Source: Altererythrobacter rubellus (lineage in GTDB: Bacteria; Pseudomonadota; Alphaproteobacteria; Sphingomonadales; Sphingomonadaceae). Taken from it: 64,000 bases of DNA. The notes beneath the pieces are model-generated. The model was not told the DNA's origin. It did not search any database and saw nothing but the letters and a program-made list of their open reading frames with translations. The DNA lies in assembly GCF_030284385.1 (NCBI RefSeq), contig NZ_CP127221.1:1116001-1180000 (forward strand). Direction: 5' to 3'. Shown piece after piece: positions 46,218 to 55,582 of this stretch (the stretch's first letter is position 1; every line of letters starts with the position of its first letter). The translations under genes and the position numbers were made by a program.

Positions 46218-47015
46218 TCAAGCAGCTTGAATGGGCGCGACAAGTCGAACTACGGTTTGACCTGGGTAGTCTGCCTTGGCGTGTTCTGATGGCACGCGCT
46301 GTGCGTCGGCTCTTGCTCGCGCCAGAACTGTGCCGGGGACGTCCCCTTCCATCAGAATGATGTCCGCTACACCCAACCAACGCATTTGCCTTATCGTCAG
46401 GTCCTCGGGATCTTCGCTGGTGAGCTGAATGATCTGGTTCTTCCCATCGTTGATGCTTTGCTCGTTTGCCAGCCAGTTCTCGACCTTGTCGGCGCTTGCG
46501 GCGTCAAATGGATCCAATTCGCCGCCTTCACGCAAAGCCGCATCGATTACGCGCCGTCGATCAGCACCATCGGGGTGTTTGGCTCGCAGTTTTTCCCGAG
46601 CGCTGAGTAGAGCACTCGCAAGCTTTCCCAGAGATTGCGGCAGGATAGCATCAAGGCGCAACCGTACATGCTTGGCAAGCCCTGCCGAGGCCCCGCCAGT
46701 ACCAATGGCGATCAGCACCGGGTCTCTGTCCAAAATGCTCGGCGTAGTGAAGTCGCACAAATCCGGCATGTCGACCACGTTCACCAGCATGCCGGCACAG
46801 CGTAAATTGATGGCCGCTACTTTACATGCCTCCGCATCGTCATAGGCTACAAAGGCCACCTTCACACCCTCATCAATCGCGCGTTGGATATCGTCTTCGA
46901 TTATACCGCCGGCGCGTTCAATTAAACGTATCTTGGGCTCAGCCGTATCCCCGCTACCCAGCACCAGTACCTTCTGCCCGTTGATGCGATGGAATAGCGG
47001 GAGCGAATTGATCAT
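46218..47015 (-). CDS. Precorrin-2 dehydrogenase/sirohydrochlorin ferrochelatase-like protein (siroheme synthase N-terminal type)
   Basis: This 265-residue protein resembles the N-terminal half of CysG: PLFHRINGQKVLVLGSGDTAEPKIRL (Rossmann NAD site), KVAAINLRCAGMLVNVVD, CDFTTPSILDRDPVLIAIGTGGASAGLAKHVR with the conserved Asp region, and RLRLDAILPQSLGKLA. The uroporphyrinogen methyltransferase half is absent; residues 200-265 are a unique extension. It would finish siroheme synthesis together with a separate methyltransferase. It follows lysA by 11 bases on the same strand. The Rossmann motif has GSGDTA where many carry GGGxVA. Confidence 0.85.
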   Translation of the reverse strand: MINSLPLFHRINGQKVLVLGSGDTAEPKIRLIERAGGIIEDDIQRAIDEGVKVAFVAYDDAEACKVAAINLRCAGMLVNVVDMPDLCDFTTPSILDRDPVLIAIGTGGASAGLAKHVRLRLDAILPQSLGKLASALLSAREKLRAKHPDGADRRRVIDAALREGGELDPFDAASADKVENWLANEQSINDGKNQIIQLTSEDPEDLTIRQMRWLGVADIILMEGDVPGTVLARARADAQRVPSEHAKADYPGQTVVRLVAPIQAA

Positions 47016-47026
47016 GAGTGTTTCAT

Positions 47027-48286
47027 CTATTCTAGCCAGTCGGGAACGCGCTCGGCATTAATGAAGGAATCGGCGCCAACCCGGTCGGCCACGACTGCAA
47101 ACTTGTCACCATCAACCAGAGTTTCGGCCACGAACCCGCGCGAGTTGTATGAACTTGCCATTGTCGCGCCATAGGCGCCAGCCGTGCGAAAAACCGCCAG
47201 ATCGCCGCTCTTCACGAGATCGCATTGGCGGTCCCGCGCAAAGGTGTCACCAGTTTCGCAGATCGGGCCGACGATGTTGGCGATCATGCTTTCACCGGTG
47301 GGCGTAACCGCTTCAAAATGGTGGTACGCTCCGTATAGGGCGGGGCGGGCAAGGTCGTTCATTGCCGCATCGACAATCACGAAGGGGTTGTTGAGCCCGC
47401 GCTTTACGCGCACCACTTCGGTCAACAGAACCCCGGCGTTGCCAGCGATAACACGGCCGGGCTCAAAGATCAGTTTGACCCCCCAGTCTTTAGTGACGCA
47501 GGCGACCATGGCTCCATACTCGGCTGGGCTGGGCAGAACTTCGCCCTTGCGATAAGGCACGCCAAGGCCGCCGCCCAGATCGACATGGGTGATCGTGTGG
47601 CCCGCGCCGCGCAACCCGGCAATAAGTTCACCGAGCTTTGCGAACGCGCTTTCGAGCGGAGTGATGTCGGCCAGCTGACTGCCGATGTGTACAGCTACGC
47701 CGCGCAGGTTCACGCCTTTCTGGCTGGCAAGCTTTCCGAAGATTTGCCCTGCCTGATCAATCGGTACGCCAAACTTGTTGTCTCCCTTGCCCGTCGAAAT
47801 CTTGTCATGCGTTCCGGCATCGACGTCCGGATTGATTCGCAGCGCGCAATCTGCGGTCAGGCCCATTCCTTCCGCGATTTCGGCCAGCTCCAGGCCTTCT
47901 TCTTCGCTCTCGATGTTGAATTGACCGATCCCGGCTTCAAGCGCCTCGATCATTTCGCGGCGGGTCTTTCCCACACCAGAGAAGACGATCATTTCCGGAG
48001 CGATACCTGCGGCTAGCGCGCGGCGCATTTCGCCAACGGAAACGACATCGGCACCATACCCCTGGTTTTGCAGCACTTTCAGTACAGCCAGATTGGGATT
48101 GGATTTGACCGCAAACGCAATCAGCTTGTCAGGCACTTCGTCCAGTGCTTCTCGAAAAACGCGTGCATGCCGTTCCAGCGTTGCGCGCGAATAGACATAG
48201 ACCGGCGTCCCCACCTCTCTGGCTATCTGCGGCAAAGGCACGTTTTCGGCGTGAAGCACACCGTCTTTGAGTGCAAAATGGTCCAT
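47027..48286 (-). CDS. lysA: Diaminopimelate decarboxylase
   Basis: This 419-residue PLP enzyme converts meso-diaminopimelate to lysine. The cofactor lysine is Lys61 in IAFAVKSNPNLAVLK; the glycine-rich phosphate site is THVDLGGGLGVPY; EPGRVIAGNAGVLL and the Cys-Glu pair in GPICETGDTFA complete the dimer-interface active site. Length is typical. It is preceded by a small lipoprotein gene and argH, a common argH-lptM-lysA order, and followed by the siroheme gene. Confidence 0.96.
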   Translation of the reverse strand: MDHFALKDGVLHAENVPLPQIAREVGTPVYVYSRATLERHARVFREALDEVPDKLIAFAVKSNPNLAVLKVLQNQGYGADVVSVGEMRRALAAGIAPEMIVFSGVGKTRREMIEALEAGIGQFNIESEEEGLELAEIAEGMGLTADCALRINPDVDAGTHDKISTGKGDNKFGVPIDQAGQIFGKLASQKGVNLRGVAVHIGSQLADITPLESAFAKLGELIAGLRGAGHTITHVDLGGGLGVPYRKGEVLPSPAEYGAMVACVTKDWGVKLIFEPGRVIAGNAGVLLTEVVRVKRGLNNPFVIVDAAMNDLARPALYGAYHHFEAVTPTGESMIANIVGPICETGDTFARDRQCDLVKSGDLAVFRTAGAYGATMASSYNSRGFVAETLVDGDKFAVVADRVGADSFINAERVPDWLE

Positions 48287-48304
48287 AGACTTGCTAAAAT
48301 TTCC

Positions 48305-48550
48305 CTATTCTGGGGGAAGATCGAACGGGTCGTCTTCGCGTTCTTCCGAACGACGCCTTAACTCAACACTACGTTGTGGCGCTGCCAAAGTTTCCAGTTC
48401 CAATAGCTGTTCCGCTTCTGGTTTGGCTTCGCTCCCATAGGGCGCTGGCGGCAAGCTGGAGTTTGCGAGCGGTTGAATGTCGGCGCGTTGCCCGCAAGCG
48501 CCAAGCGCTATCGCGGCAAGCGTGAGTGTGACGATCGACCGTTTTGTCAT
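48305..48550 (-). CDS. Small lipoprotein (LptM-like position)
   Basis: This 81-residue lipoprotein has signal [14 protein letters not shown] with a good lipobox and Cys at residue 19, then a short Pro/Ala/Glu-rich tail ending DDPFDLPPE. Its start overlaps the argH stop as ATGA. LptM (YifL) proteins, which assist LptD maturation in enterobacteria, occupy the spot before lysA/dapF in many genomes, and context suggests the same class. The sequence is too short and variable to be sure. Confidence 0.7.
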   Translation of the reverse strand: MTKRSIVTLTLAAIALGACGQRADIQPLANSSLPPAPYGSEAKPEAEQLLELETLAAPQRSVELRRRSEEREDDPFDLPPE

Positions 48551-49980
48551 TGCTTCAATCCCATCCGCTCTTTCGCTGCGGCAATCTGCGCCTTTACCTG
48601 ATCAGGCGCGGTGCCGCCATATGAGTTGCGCGAGGCGACGGAGGCGTCGACTGAGAGCGCTTTGAACACTCCATCATCAATCCGGCTGTCGATTTCCTGA
48701 AGCACGCTGAGCGGCAGCTGGTCCAGGGCAACACCGTCTGCCTCTGCGCGTTTAACCGCAGCGCCTGTGATGTGGTGCGCTTCTCGAAACGGAATGTCGG
48801 CCTCGCGCACTAACCAGTCCGCGAGGTCGGTCGCAGTTGCGTATCCAAGCTCGGCTGCTTCACGCATCCGTGCGGTGTTGAAAGTGCTGTCGGCAATCAT
48901 TCCGCTCATGGCCGCGATGCAAAGCTCCAACAGCCCCGCGGCTTCGAACACGGGCGGTTTGTCGTCTTGCATATCCTTTGAATAGGCGAGCGGCAGCCCT
49001 TTCATGGTGATCATGAGCGAGGTCACGCAGCCAATGATGCGACCCGTGTGCCCGCGCACTAGTTCGGCGGCATCGGGATTCTTCTTCTGTGGCATTATGG
49101 AGGAACCCGTCGATAGGCTGTCCGCTATGCGCACAAAACCGAAGGGTTGGCTGGCCCAGATAATGAATTCCTCTGCAAGCCGCGAAAGGTGCAATGCGCA
49201 CTGGCTTGCAGCCATCAAGAAATCGAGGGCGAAATCGCGGTCTGAAACAGCATCAAGACTGTTGCGAGTGGGAGCAGCAAACCCAAGCGCCATGGCTGTT
49301 GCTTCGCGGTCTATCGGAAAACCGGTACCGGCGAGTGCTGCGCTGCCCAAAGGGCACATGCTGAGCCGGGTACGAGCGTCGTTAAAACGGTCGCGGTCGC
49401 GGTCGATCATCTCGAAATAGGCCATCAGGTGATGGCCCAATGTTACTGGCTGAGCAGTCTGCAAATGCGTGAAACCAGGCATGATGCTGTCAGCATGCGC
49501 TTCTGCCTGATTGAGCAGCGCCAGTTGCAGCTGGCCCAGCGTGGAATCCAATTCATCAATTGTGTCGCGCACCCAGAGTCGGAAATCGGTTGCAACCTGG
49601 TCATTTCGGCTGCGCGCTGTGTGCAGGCGGCCAGCGGCTGGCCCGATCAATTCGGTCAAACGTGCTTCGACTGTCATGTGAATATCCTCGAGGTCCCAAT
49701 CCTCGGGCACGCCATTGCGCGCGTATCCTTCAGCAATCTGATCCAGTCCGCCCAGAATGGCATCGCAATCTGCCTTGCTGACGATGCCTTGCGCACCCAG
49801 CATACTTGCATGCGCCTTGGATGCGCGGATATCTTGGCGCCACAGGGCTTTGTCGAACGGGATCGAAGCATTGATTTCGCGCATGATCGCGCTAGGCCCT
49901 TCAGCGAACCTTCCGCCCCACATCTGATTGGAGCCTGCCTCTATGTCTTTTCGCCCGGTATCGTTGTCTTGGTCGCTCAT
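48547..49980 (-). CDS. argH: Argininosuccinate lyase
   Basis: This 477-residue enzyme cleaves argininosuccinate to arginine and fumarate. N-terminal [21 protein letters not shown] is diagnostic, followed by [33 protein letters not shown], and the superfamily signature [19 protein letters not shown] carrying the catalytic Ser loop. The ATG at 49980 (MSDQDNDTG) is chosen with GAGGCGCAG upstream; ATG before WGGRF is possible too. Its 5' end overlaps the divergent TlpA gene by about 40-50 bases, so the two promoters lie inside each other's coding region. Confidence 0.96.
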   Translation of the reverse strand: MSDQDNDTGRKDIEAGSNQMWGGRFAEGPSAIMREINASIPFDKALWRQDIRASKAHASMLGAQGIVSKADCDAILGGLDQIAEGYARNGVPEDWDLEDIHMTVEARLTELIGPAAGRLHTARSRNDQVATDFRLWVRDTIDELDSTLGQLQLALLNQAEAHADSIMPGFTHLQTAQPVTLGHHLMAYFEMIDRDRDRFNDARTRLSMCPLGSAALAGTGFPIDREATAMALGFAAPTRNSLDAVSDRDFALDFLMAASQCALHLSRLAEEFIIWASQPFGFVRIADSLSTGSSIMPQKKNPDAAELVRGHTGRIIGCVTSLMITMKGLPLAYSKDMQDDKPPVFEAAGLLELCIAAMSGMIADSTFNTARMREAAELGYATATDLADWLVREADIPFREAHHITGAAVKRAEADGVALDQLPLSVLQEIDSRIDDGVFKALSVDASVASRNSYGGTAPDQVKAQIAAAKERMGLKQ

Positions 49981-50527
49981 CTGCGCCTCGGCCTTGTTTC
50001 TTTCCGGTTGCGATAGTGGCGCTGGCCATGGCGCGCAACCGCAAGAGGAATTGGGCGTAGACAAGCAGGAGTTGACCGGCGAGATCGATTACAGCTTTGC
50101 AGGCGAATTGATGCCAGCAGTCAGTGTGACCAATCCGGATGGAGCGCAGCTCAATCTGGGTGCTCTGCAAGGTCAGCCGGTTCTGATTAACCTATGGGCC
50201 ACCTGGTGCGCGCCATGCGTTGTCGAAATGCCGATGCTGGATGAACTCGCTGCGCTGAAAGAGGACGAGCTGCGCGTGCTGACCGTAAGCCAGGATATGC
50301 GCGGCGCAGAAGCTGTCGTGCCGCTCTTCGAAGATCGCGATTTTACGCATCTCGAGCCTTGGCTTGATCCCGCGAATGATCTGGGTGTGAGCTTCGGAGG
50401 TAGCGGGGCGATGCCGCTCACCGTGCTGTATGATGCCGAGTCGAAGGAACTTTTTCGTGTCGCGGGCGGCTATCACTGGAACTCGGAAGAAGCGATCGCG
50501 GCCATTGAAGCGGTAATCGCAGACTAG
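49928..50527 (+). CDS. TlpA-like thioredoxin lipoprotein
   Basis: This protein of up to 199 residues is an envelope-anchored thiol-disulphide oxidoreductase. The lipobox is [10 protein letters not shown] (Cys28), the redox site WCAPC (Cys94/Cys97) lies in [16 protein letters not shown], and the cis-Pro loop is [11 protein letters not shown]. The domain (about residues 62-199) is of TlpA/ResA type, which reduce cytochrome c or copper-site cysteines. ATG 49943 ([10 protein letters not shown]) is an equally good start. It is head-to-head with argH, with overlapping 5' ends. Confidence 0.9.
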   Translation: MEPASMSFRPVSLSWSLICASALFLSGCDSGAGHGAQPQEELGVDKQELTGEIDYSFAGELMPAVSVTNPDGAQLNLGALQGQPVLINLWATWCAPCVVEMPMLDELAALKEDELRVLTVSQDMRGAEAVVPLFEDRDFTHLEPWLDPANDLGVSFGGSGAMPLTVLYDAESKELFRVAGGYHWNSEEAIAAIEAVIAD

Positions 50528-50579
50528 TCCGGCAGTTCCAACCCCAATGGCTGTAGCGGAAACCCGAACAAGCTTGACA

Positions 50580-50780
50580 TCAGGTGTGCCTGAATTCGCG
50601 CTTCCACGCGTCCAGTCCGGCATCTTTCCATGCAGCGTATTGGCCACCTCTTAGCGACAAGAAGGACGCTGCTTCTTCAGGCCCGCTTTTGCTGCGACGG
50701 CCGATTAGTAACACGCCTACGATCTGGTCAGCATGCCGATATCGCTGGTCGAGCAGGTTTCCAGCAAGCGGATCACTGAC
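50580..50780 (-). pseudogene. Unrecognised 3' gene fragment
   Basis: A minus-strand frame with no start reads DPLAGNLLDQRYRHADQ, then IVGVLLIGRRSKSG, ASFLSLRGGQYAAWKDAG and ends in KREFRHT-stop (66 codons). It has codon use and residue mix like a real protein tail, and is cut by a stop just upstream (50781-50783). I do not recognise the family. Confidence 0.35.
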
Positions 50781-51329
50781 TTAAAGCGGAACCGTTGCCC
50801 ACAAGGCACCATAAGGCAGAAAAGAAGGGGTCTATCCTGTGAGCGATGATCGCCATCCCATTGCATCGACCATAAGATCTTACGAATCGCTGCTTGAACC
50901 GCTTGCAAAGATAAGGCTTCGACGATGCCCCTTGAGCATCGATCCGGTAACCTGATCGCCTGGTTCGATGCGGATGCCCGCTGATGGAGCGGCCTAATGC
51001 AGGCAATCGAACAGACTGGTACGGTGGATACGAAACCCGACCACCTCTGTTTAACCGGATCTTGCGTAAGGCGCTTTAAGAGCGATGCGGCTGTCTTGCT
51101 GCATGCCTTTCAACCCATCAATTCGCCATAATTAATGCAATACATCCTCCGACCTCGAAATCAGCAAGCAGAGAAATTGCCGTGAATAGCCCCGTCTGTT
51201 TGATGACCAAGCCGGTCTCCTACAAGGCTTAAGAGCTTTTCGGATCGTTCGTAAACATCGGAAATATTCGAGGGGATCTTCAGCCCACTAGCGCACAGAA
51301 TCAGTGATCCCGTGTGCATAGTGACTGAA
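50781..51329 (+). other. Non-coding or decayed stretch before tRNA-Val
   Basis: About 550 bases with frequent stops in all frames, no hairpin with a T run, no repeat and no family-like translation that I could identify. Together with the fragments on either side it looks like worn-out DNA. Confidence 0.4.
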
Positions 51330-51405
51330 TGGTGGGCGATGACAGGCTCGAACTGCCGACCCTCTCGGTGTAAACGAGATGCTCTACCAACTGAGCTAAT
51401 CGCCC
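51330..51405 (-). tRNA. tRNA-Val (anticodon UAC)
   Basis: On the minus strand, acceptor GGGCGAT pairs with ATCGCCC, D arm GCTC/GAGC, anticodon stem TCTCG/CGAGA with loop TTTACAC (anticodon TAC, Val GUA codons), and T arm with TTCGAGC. Discriminator A and CCA (51330-51332) are encoded. Confidence 0.96.
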
Positions 51406-51523
51406 ATTCCGTCCTGCGGAGACGCGCTATCTAGCGCCGATTCATGGAAAATCAATCATAGAGTTTAAAGTGATGGGTGATCTGACGACATTCTGGTTCA
51501 GACAGCTATCAGGCCCATTGTGA

Positions 51524-51705
51524 TCAAGTGGCCTTGGATACCGTGGATCGCTGCATCTTCCGCTTGGTTATCCGGTCGCCCAGAAACACCTTGCCCAGCC
51601 AGAATACCAAAAGAATCAGAACCAGTGTATACGGAAATTCAAGATAGATTGTCTCGTGCAGCGCTTCAGGGAAAACCTGCTGTTGCCCGCTGAATAGAGA
51701 ACTGG
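51524..51705 (-). pseudogene. 3' fragment of a membrane protein gene
   Basis: A minus-strand frame without a start codon reads FPEALHETIYLEFP, then YTLVLILLVFWLGKVFLG (one membrane helix) and DRITKRKMQRSTVS to a TGA at 51524. It looks like the last helix and basic tail of a membrane protein whose 5' part is gone. The family is unknown. Confidence 0.35.
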
Positions 51706-51778
51706 TGGCGACACATCGGAAAGAACATGCGCCATAGGCGGCGCAGCAGGCGATGCTTGTCCTTGAGGTGACAGGAAA

Positions 51779-52012
51779 TTGCCTGACGTGGTGCGGCGCG
51801 AGCTGGCCCGTTTTGCTAAAGATGGGCTGATTATTGTCCGAGCCAGCCGCACGGATGAGGGGTTGGTTGATCGCGAGCCGGAGGACGATGCCAATGGGTT
51901 CGTCGCTGTGCGTGCACTCAATCTGCAAAAGGCACGAATTCTGCTGCAGCTGCTGATCGCGAACGGGATCAGTGATCCCGGCGCGATCCAGTCAGCATTT
52001 GATAACCGCTGA
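51779..52012 (+). pseudogene. L-asparaginase C-terminal fragment
   Basis: The frame has a start only at TTG and reads RELARFAKDGLIIVRASRT, EDDANGFVAVRALNLQKARI and ILLQLLIANGISDP, ending AFDNR. This is the end of a type II asparaginase: the VVR-(A/S)SRT strand, GFV-x(3)-LN-x-QKARILLQL helix and SDP-x-AIQ-x-AF tail. Both catalytic Thr regions, in the N-terminal domain, are missing, so the product is inactive. An in-frame TGA stands shortly upstream. It ends five bases from the convergent MDR gene. Confidence 0.7.
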
Positions 52013-52016
52013 AAAT

Positions 52017-53129
52017 TCAGCCCCAGGGCGTGACGAGATATTTTTCGCCGGTCTTCATCTGGCGATAATCGCTGATCGCTTCCTTGGTCAGCATCTCTTC
52101 CAGATTGACCTTCGCCTTGTAGCTCGACGCAAAAGTGGTGGTGAGGTTTTGCTGTACGCGGGTGCGCATCTTCACGACAGTTTCCATCCCCGCATTGGCC
52201 AGGAATGGAGTCAGCAGCCAGCCTGACAGCGTCCAGCCAAAGCCATAGCTTGGCGTCAGGATCGTCGGGCCGAAGTCAAGGCGGCCGTAGATGAACATGC
52301 GCTTTGCCTGGTTAGAGCCATAGCGCGAATATTCGGTCATCTTGCTGACCGCGACCTGCTCCATCGCCTTGAACACATTGTCGACCGCTTGCCCACCGCC
52401 GATCGGGTCAAACCCATAGAAAGCATCGCTTTCGTCAATTGCTGTGCGCAGCTGTTCCATGAAATCATCGTCAGAGGAGTTGACGACATATTTCGCGCCA
52501 ATACCTCTCAGCATCTCGACATGTTCGGCTTTGCGCACGATGTTGACCAGCTCGATACCGTCTTCCTGGCAAATCTTGATCAACATCTGTCCAAGGTTTG
52601 ATGCCGCGGCTGTATGGACGATTGCCTTCTGCCCATCCATCTTTGCATTCTCGACAAATCCCAGCGCAGTCATCGGATTAACGAAGCTGGACGCACCCAC
52701 TTCGCTGGAATGGTCACCCAGCGGCAGACACATCATCGCATCGGCGATAGCGTATTGCGAAAAGGCATTGCCGGGAACGCAGGCCACGCGCTGGCCCATC
52801 AGCGCTTTGGCCATGTCGCTGTCGCCGGTCGCAACCACGGTGCCTGCACCTTCATTGCCGGCTGGCAAACGTTGGCCGTAGCGGCTTTTCTGGCCTGAGA
52901 GGAAAGGTTCAGGCATTTGCGCGACAACTTTGCCCGGCGAATATTCGGCTTTGTCGAAATCGGCTGCACTGGTCAGGATCGCGAGGTCTGACGGATTGAT
53001 TGGCGCAGCCTCCATCTTGACCAGCACTTGATTTCCCGTTGGTTCAGGAAAGCTCTCTTCGCTCACTTCCAGCGTCAGCTTGCCGTCGGCGGTAAGCGTG
53101 GTGAAAAGCTGTTGGCCAGTGGTGGTCAT
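52017..53129 (-). CDS. Zinc-type/quinone-oxidoreductase-like MDR protein
   Basis: This 370-residue medium-chain dehydrogenase/reductase has an N-terminal GroES-like half with NQVLVKMEAAPINPSDLA and GNEGAGTVVATGDS, and a Rossmann half with KAIVHTAAASNLGQMLIKIC and FDPIGGGQAVDNVFKAM. Cys/His zinc ligands are not apparent, which favours quinone/enone reductase activity with NADPH. ATG 53129 (MTTTGQQLFTTL) has AGAGG upstream; a start five codons earlier is weaker. It follows truA by 11 bases. Confidence 0.85.
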   Translation of the reverse strand: MTTTGQQLFTTLTADGKLTLEVSEESFPEPTGNQVLVKMEAAPINPSDLAILTSAADFDKAEYSPGKVVAQMPEPFLSGQKSRYGQRLPAGNEGAGTVVATGDSDMAKALMGQRVACVPGNAFSQYAIADAMMCLPLGDHSSEVGASSFVNPMTALGFVENAKMDGQKAIVHTAAASNLGQMLIKICQEDGIELVNIVRKAEHVEMLRGIGAKYVVNSSDDDFMEQLRTAIDESDAFYGFDPIGGGQAVDNVFKAMEQVAVSKMTEYSRYGSNQAKRMFIYGRLDFGPTILTPSYGFGWTLSGWLLTPFLANAGMETVVKMRTRVQQNLTTTFASSYKAKVNLEEMLTKEAISDYRQMKTGEKYLVTPWG

Positions 53130-53140
53130 GATTATTCCTC

Positions 53141-53887
53141 TCAAGAATCGGCGTAAGTAGCTTCTACGAAGTAGAGACCATGTGGCGGGGCGTTAAGCCC
53201 TAATTCCTGCCGGTCGCGTGCGGCGAGTGCTTTTGCAACCTGATCTTCGCGCCAAACGCCTTGTCCGACAAGCTTCAAACAGCCGACCATGCTGCGCACC
53301 TGATGGTGCAGGAAACTGCGCGCAGCGGCGTGAATGCGGATTTCGTTTCCGTCTCGCTCAACATCCAAGCGATCGAGTGATTTGACCGGACTGTCTGACT
53401 GGCAATGCGCAGATCTGAAGGTGGTAAAGTCGTGCTTGCCAACCAGCGCCTGCGCAGCGCCGTGCATCGCCTTTTCATCAAGCTCCTGCGGGACTTGCCA
53501 GGCGCGCTTATGATCGATCGTCAGCGGTGCACGGCGGTTGATGATGCGATAGACATAGCTTCGCCCGATACACGAAAACCGGGCATGCCAATCGTCAGGC
53601 GCAATCTCGCAATGTGTCACGGCGATGGGGTTAGGGCGCAGATGGGCGTTCAATGCCTCCATCAGGCGGAATGGTGCCAGTTCTTTTCCGATGTCGATGT
53701 GGCTGCGCATGGCCAGAGCATGCACGCCGGTATCAGTTCTGCCAGCGCTGAACAGGCGAACATCTTCACCTGTCACGGCATTGGCCGCCTCCTCGACGGC
53801 TTGCTGCACGGTTGGACCATGCTTCTGACGCTGCAGGCCCTGAAACGGTGTGCCGTCAAATTCCAGTGTCAGCGCGAAACGAGTCAC
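53141..53887 (-). CDS. truA: tRNA pseudouridine(38-40) synthase
   Basis: This 248-residue enzyme makes pseudouridine at positions 38-40 of tRNA anticodon arms. Catalytic Asp52 lies in [15 protein letters not shown], with [14 protein letters not shown] at the N-terminus and [17 protein letters not shown] near the end, all TruA signatures. Its start overlaps the fmt stop as ATGA (53884-53887), giving the common fmt-truA pair. Confidence 0.96.
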   Translation of the reverse strand: MTRFALTLEFDGTPFQGLQRQKHGPTVQQAVEEAANAVTGEDVRLFSAGRTDTGVHALAMRSHIDIGKELAPFRLMEALNAHLRPNPIAVTHCEIAPDDWHARFSCIGRSYVYRIINRRAPLTIDHKRAWQVPQELDEKAMHGAAQALVGKHDFTTFRSAHCQSDSPVKSLDRLDVERDGNEIRIHAAARSFLHHQVRSMVGCLKLVGQGVWREDQVAKALAARDRQELGLNAPPHGLYFVEATYADS

Positions 53888-54801
53888 GACAGAATGGTGC
53901 CTTTCGCAATGGGATTGCCGCGCAGGAAGTCCTCACGATCCATCGCCGGTTTGCCCGCGCGTTGCAGGCGGAGCGGGCGGATCGCGCCGGACCCGCAAGC
54001 GATGGTGAAATCTTCATTGAGAACCTCACCGGGATTACCTGAACCTTCGGCCAATTCTGCCCGCAGCAATTTTACGCGCTCTCCGTCGCTTTCAGACCAT
54101 GCGCCCGGGAAGGGGGCGAGGCCACGCGCCAGCCGTTCAATTTCCTCTGCCGGTTTTGACCAGTCGATCCGCGCTTCGGCTTTATCTATTTTGGGCGCAT
54201 AGGTTGCCGCACCATCATCCTGCGGGATCGCGGCCAGATGCTCCAGATCGTTGAGCACGCCCACCATTGCATTGGCGCCCAGTTCGGCCAGTTCCTCTGT
54301 CAGTTCGCCCGTGGTCTTGGCATCTATCGGTGTTATCACCTTGGCGAGCATGGGCCCTGTATCCAGCCCGGCTTCCATTTGCATGATCGTGACACCCGTT
54401 TCCGCATCTCCGGCCAGAATTGCGCGGTGGATGGGGGCCGCTCCGCGCCAGCGCGGCAGGATTGAAGCGTGGATATTGAGACAGCCGTAGCTGGGCGCGT
54501 CGAGCACCGCTTGCGGCAGGATCAGGCCATAGGCAGATACCACCGCCACATCTGCTTGCAATGCCGCGAACTCCGCCTGCGCATCTTGGTTCTTGAGAGA
54601 GGTCGGATGCCGAACCTCGATCCCCAGTTCTTTCGCCTTGCGATGCACCGGGGATGGCTGAAGCTTTTTCCCTCTCCCTGCGGGGCTCGGCGGCTGGGTA
54701 TAGACGCACACCAACTCGTGCCCTGCTTCGTGCAACGCAACCAGCGCCGGAACGGCGAAGTCAGGGGTTCCCATGAACGCGATTGTCATTTTGGGGCGCA
54801 T
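53884..54801 (-). CDS. fmt: Methionyl-tRNA formyltransferase
   Basis: This 305-residue enzyme formylates initiator Met-tRNA. N-terminal [18 protein letters not shown], active-site [20 protein letters not shown] and [11 protein letters not shown]-like stretch ([14 protein letters not shown]) are present, followed by the C-terminal OB-type domain. ATG 54801 or the ATG four codons later could be used. def is nearby but on the other strand beyond recR, so the usual def-fmt pair is broken up while fmt-truA is kept. Confidence 0.96.
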   Translation of the reverse strand: MRPKMTIAFMGTPDFAVPALVALHEAGHELVCVYTQPPSPAGRGKKLQPSPVHRKAKELGIEVRHPTSLKNQDAQAEFAALQADVAVVSAYGLILPQAVLDAPSYGCLNIHASILPRWRGAAPIHRAILAGDAETGVTIMQMEAGLDTGPMLAKVITPIDAKTTGELTEELAELGANAMVGVLNDLEHLAAIPQDDGAATYAPKIDKAEARIDWSKPAEEIERLARGLAPFPGAWSESDGERVKLLRAELAEGSGNPGEVLNEDFTIACGSGAIRPLRLQRAGKPAMDREDFLRGNPIAKGTILS

Positions 54802-54854
54802 AACAGTGCAGGCGGGCCTTTCTCGAATTCGCTCAAGCCCCTATCTGTCACGAC

Positions 54855-55451
54855 ATGGCATCGCAAGAGATCGAAGCATTGGCAGGTGCATTGTCGCGTC
54901 TGCCCGGATTGGGCCCGCGCAGCGCGCGGCGCGCGGTTTTGTGGTTGGTCAAGAACCGTGAGCAGGCGCTGCCAACGCTGCTAGAGGCATTGGGCGCGGT
55001 TCGCGATACGCTGGTTGAATGCGAAATTTGCGGCAATGTCGATACGAAGAACCCTTGCGGGATTTGTGCCGACCACCGCCGCGATCTAAAATCGCTCTGC
55101 GTGGTCGAAGATGTGGCAGACCTTTGGGCGCTTGACCGCGCGCGACTGTTCACCGGCAGGTATCACGTGCTGGGCGGAAAGCTGTCCGCGCTCGACGGCA
55201 TCGGGCCGGAGGATCTGAATATCGCTTCGCTTTTGTCTCGCATTGAAGAAGGCGGGATCGACGAGGTGGTTCTGGCAATGAACGCGACGCTGGAGGGGCA
55301 AACCACGGCGCATTACCTCGCTGAGCGGCTAGAGGCGTTTCCGCTGCGCATCACGCAGCTGGCGCATGGCCTGCCTGTGGGCGGCGAGCTCGATTATCTG
55401 GATGAAGGCACGCTGGCGCAGGCGCTTAGGGCGCGGAGGCCTGTTGACTAA
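54855..55451 (+). CDS. recR: Recombination protein RecR
   Basis: This 198-residue RecFOR-pathway protein has a helix-hairpin-helix ([19 protein letters not shown]), zinc finger cysteines 56, 59, 68 and 71 ([16 protein letters not shown]), a Toprim domain ([15 protein letters not shown], then [19 protein letters not shown]) and the C-terminal Walker-like helix ALRAR. It is divergent from fmt with only 53 bases between starts, and is followed by a hairpin-rich repeat and def. Confidence 0.96.
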   Translation: MASQEIEALAGALSRLPGLGPRSARRAVLWLVKNREQALPTLLEALGAVRDTLVECEICGNVDTKNPCGICADHRRDLKSLCVVEDVADLWALDRARLFTGRYHVLGGKLSALDGIGPEDLNIASLLSRIEEGGIDEVVLAMNATLEGQTTAHYLAERLEAFPLRITQLAHGLPVGGELDYLDEGTLAQALRARRPVD

Positions 55452-55466
55452 AGTCACGGCAGTCAA

Positions 55467-55535
55467 CGGGCGACCGCCCGTCGGCCTGTAGGCCGCCCCC
55501 GCGGAGGTGTTCGCGTAAGCGAACTGCCGCGCGGG
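55467..55535 (+). repeat. Three-hairpin GC-rich interspersed-repeat-like element
   Basis: Three consecutive palindromes: CGGGCG-AC-CGCCCG (55467-55480), CGGCCT-GT-AGGCCG (55482-55495) and GTTCGC-GTAA-GCGAAC (55509-55524), the last enclosed by an outer CCCGCGG/CCGCGCGGG pairing. Tightly packed perfect hairpins between recR and def look like a REP/MITE-type dispersed element rather than a terminator, as no T run follows. Confidence 0.5.
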
Positions 55536-55582
55536 ATAACAGTTTCGTTGAAATATAGCTCTCAACCGCCTATTTCCGCTTT

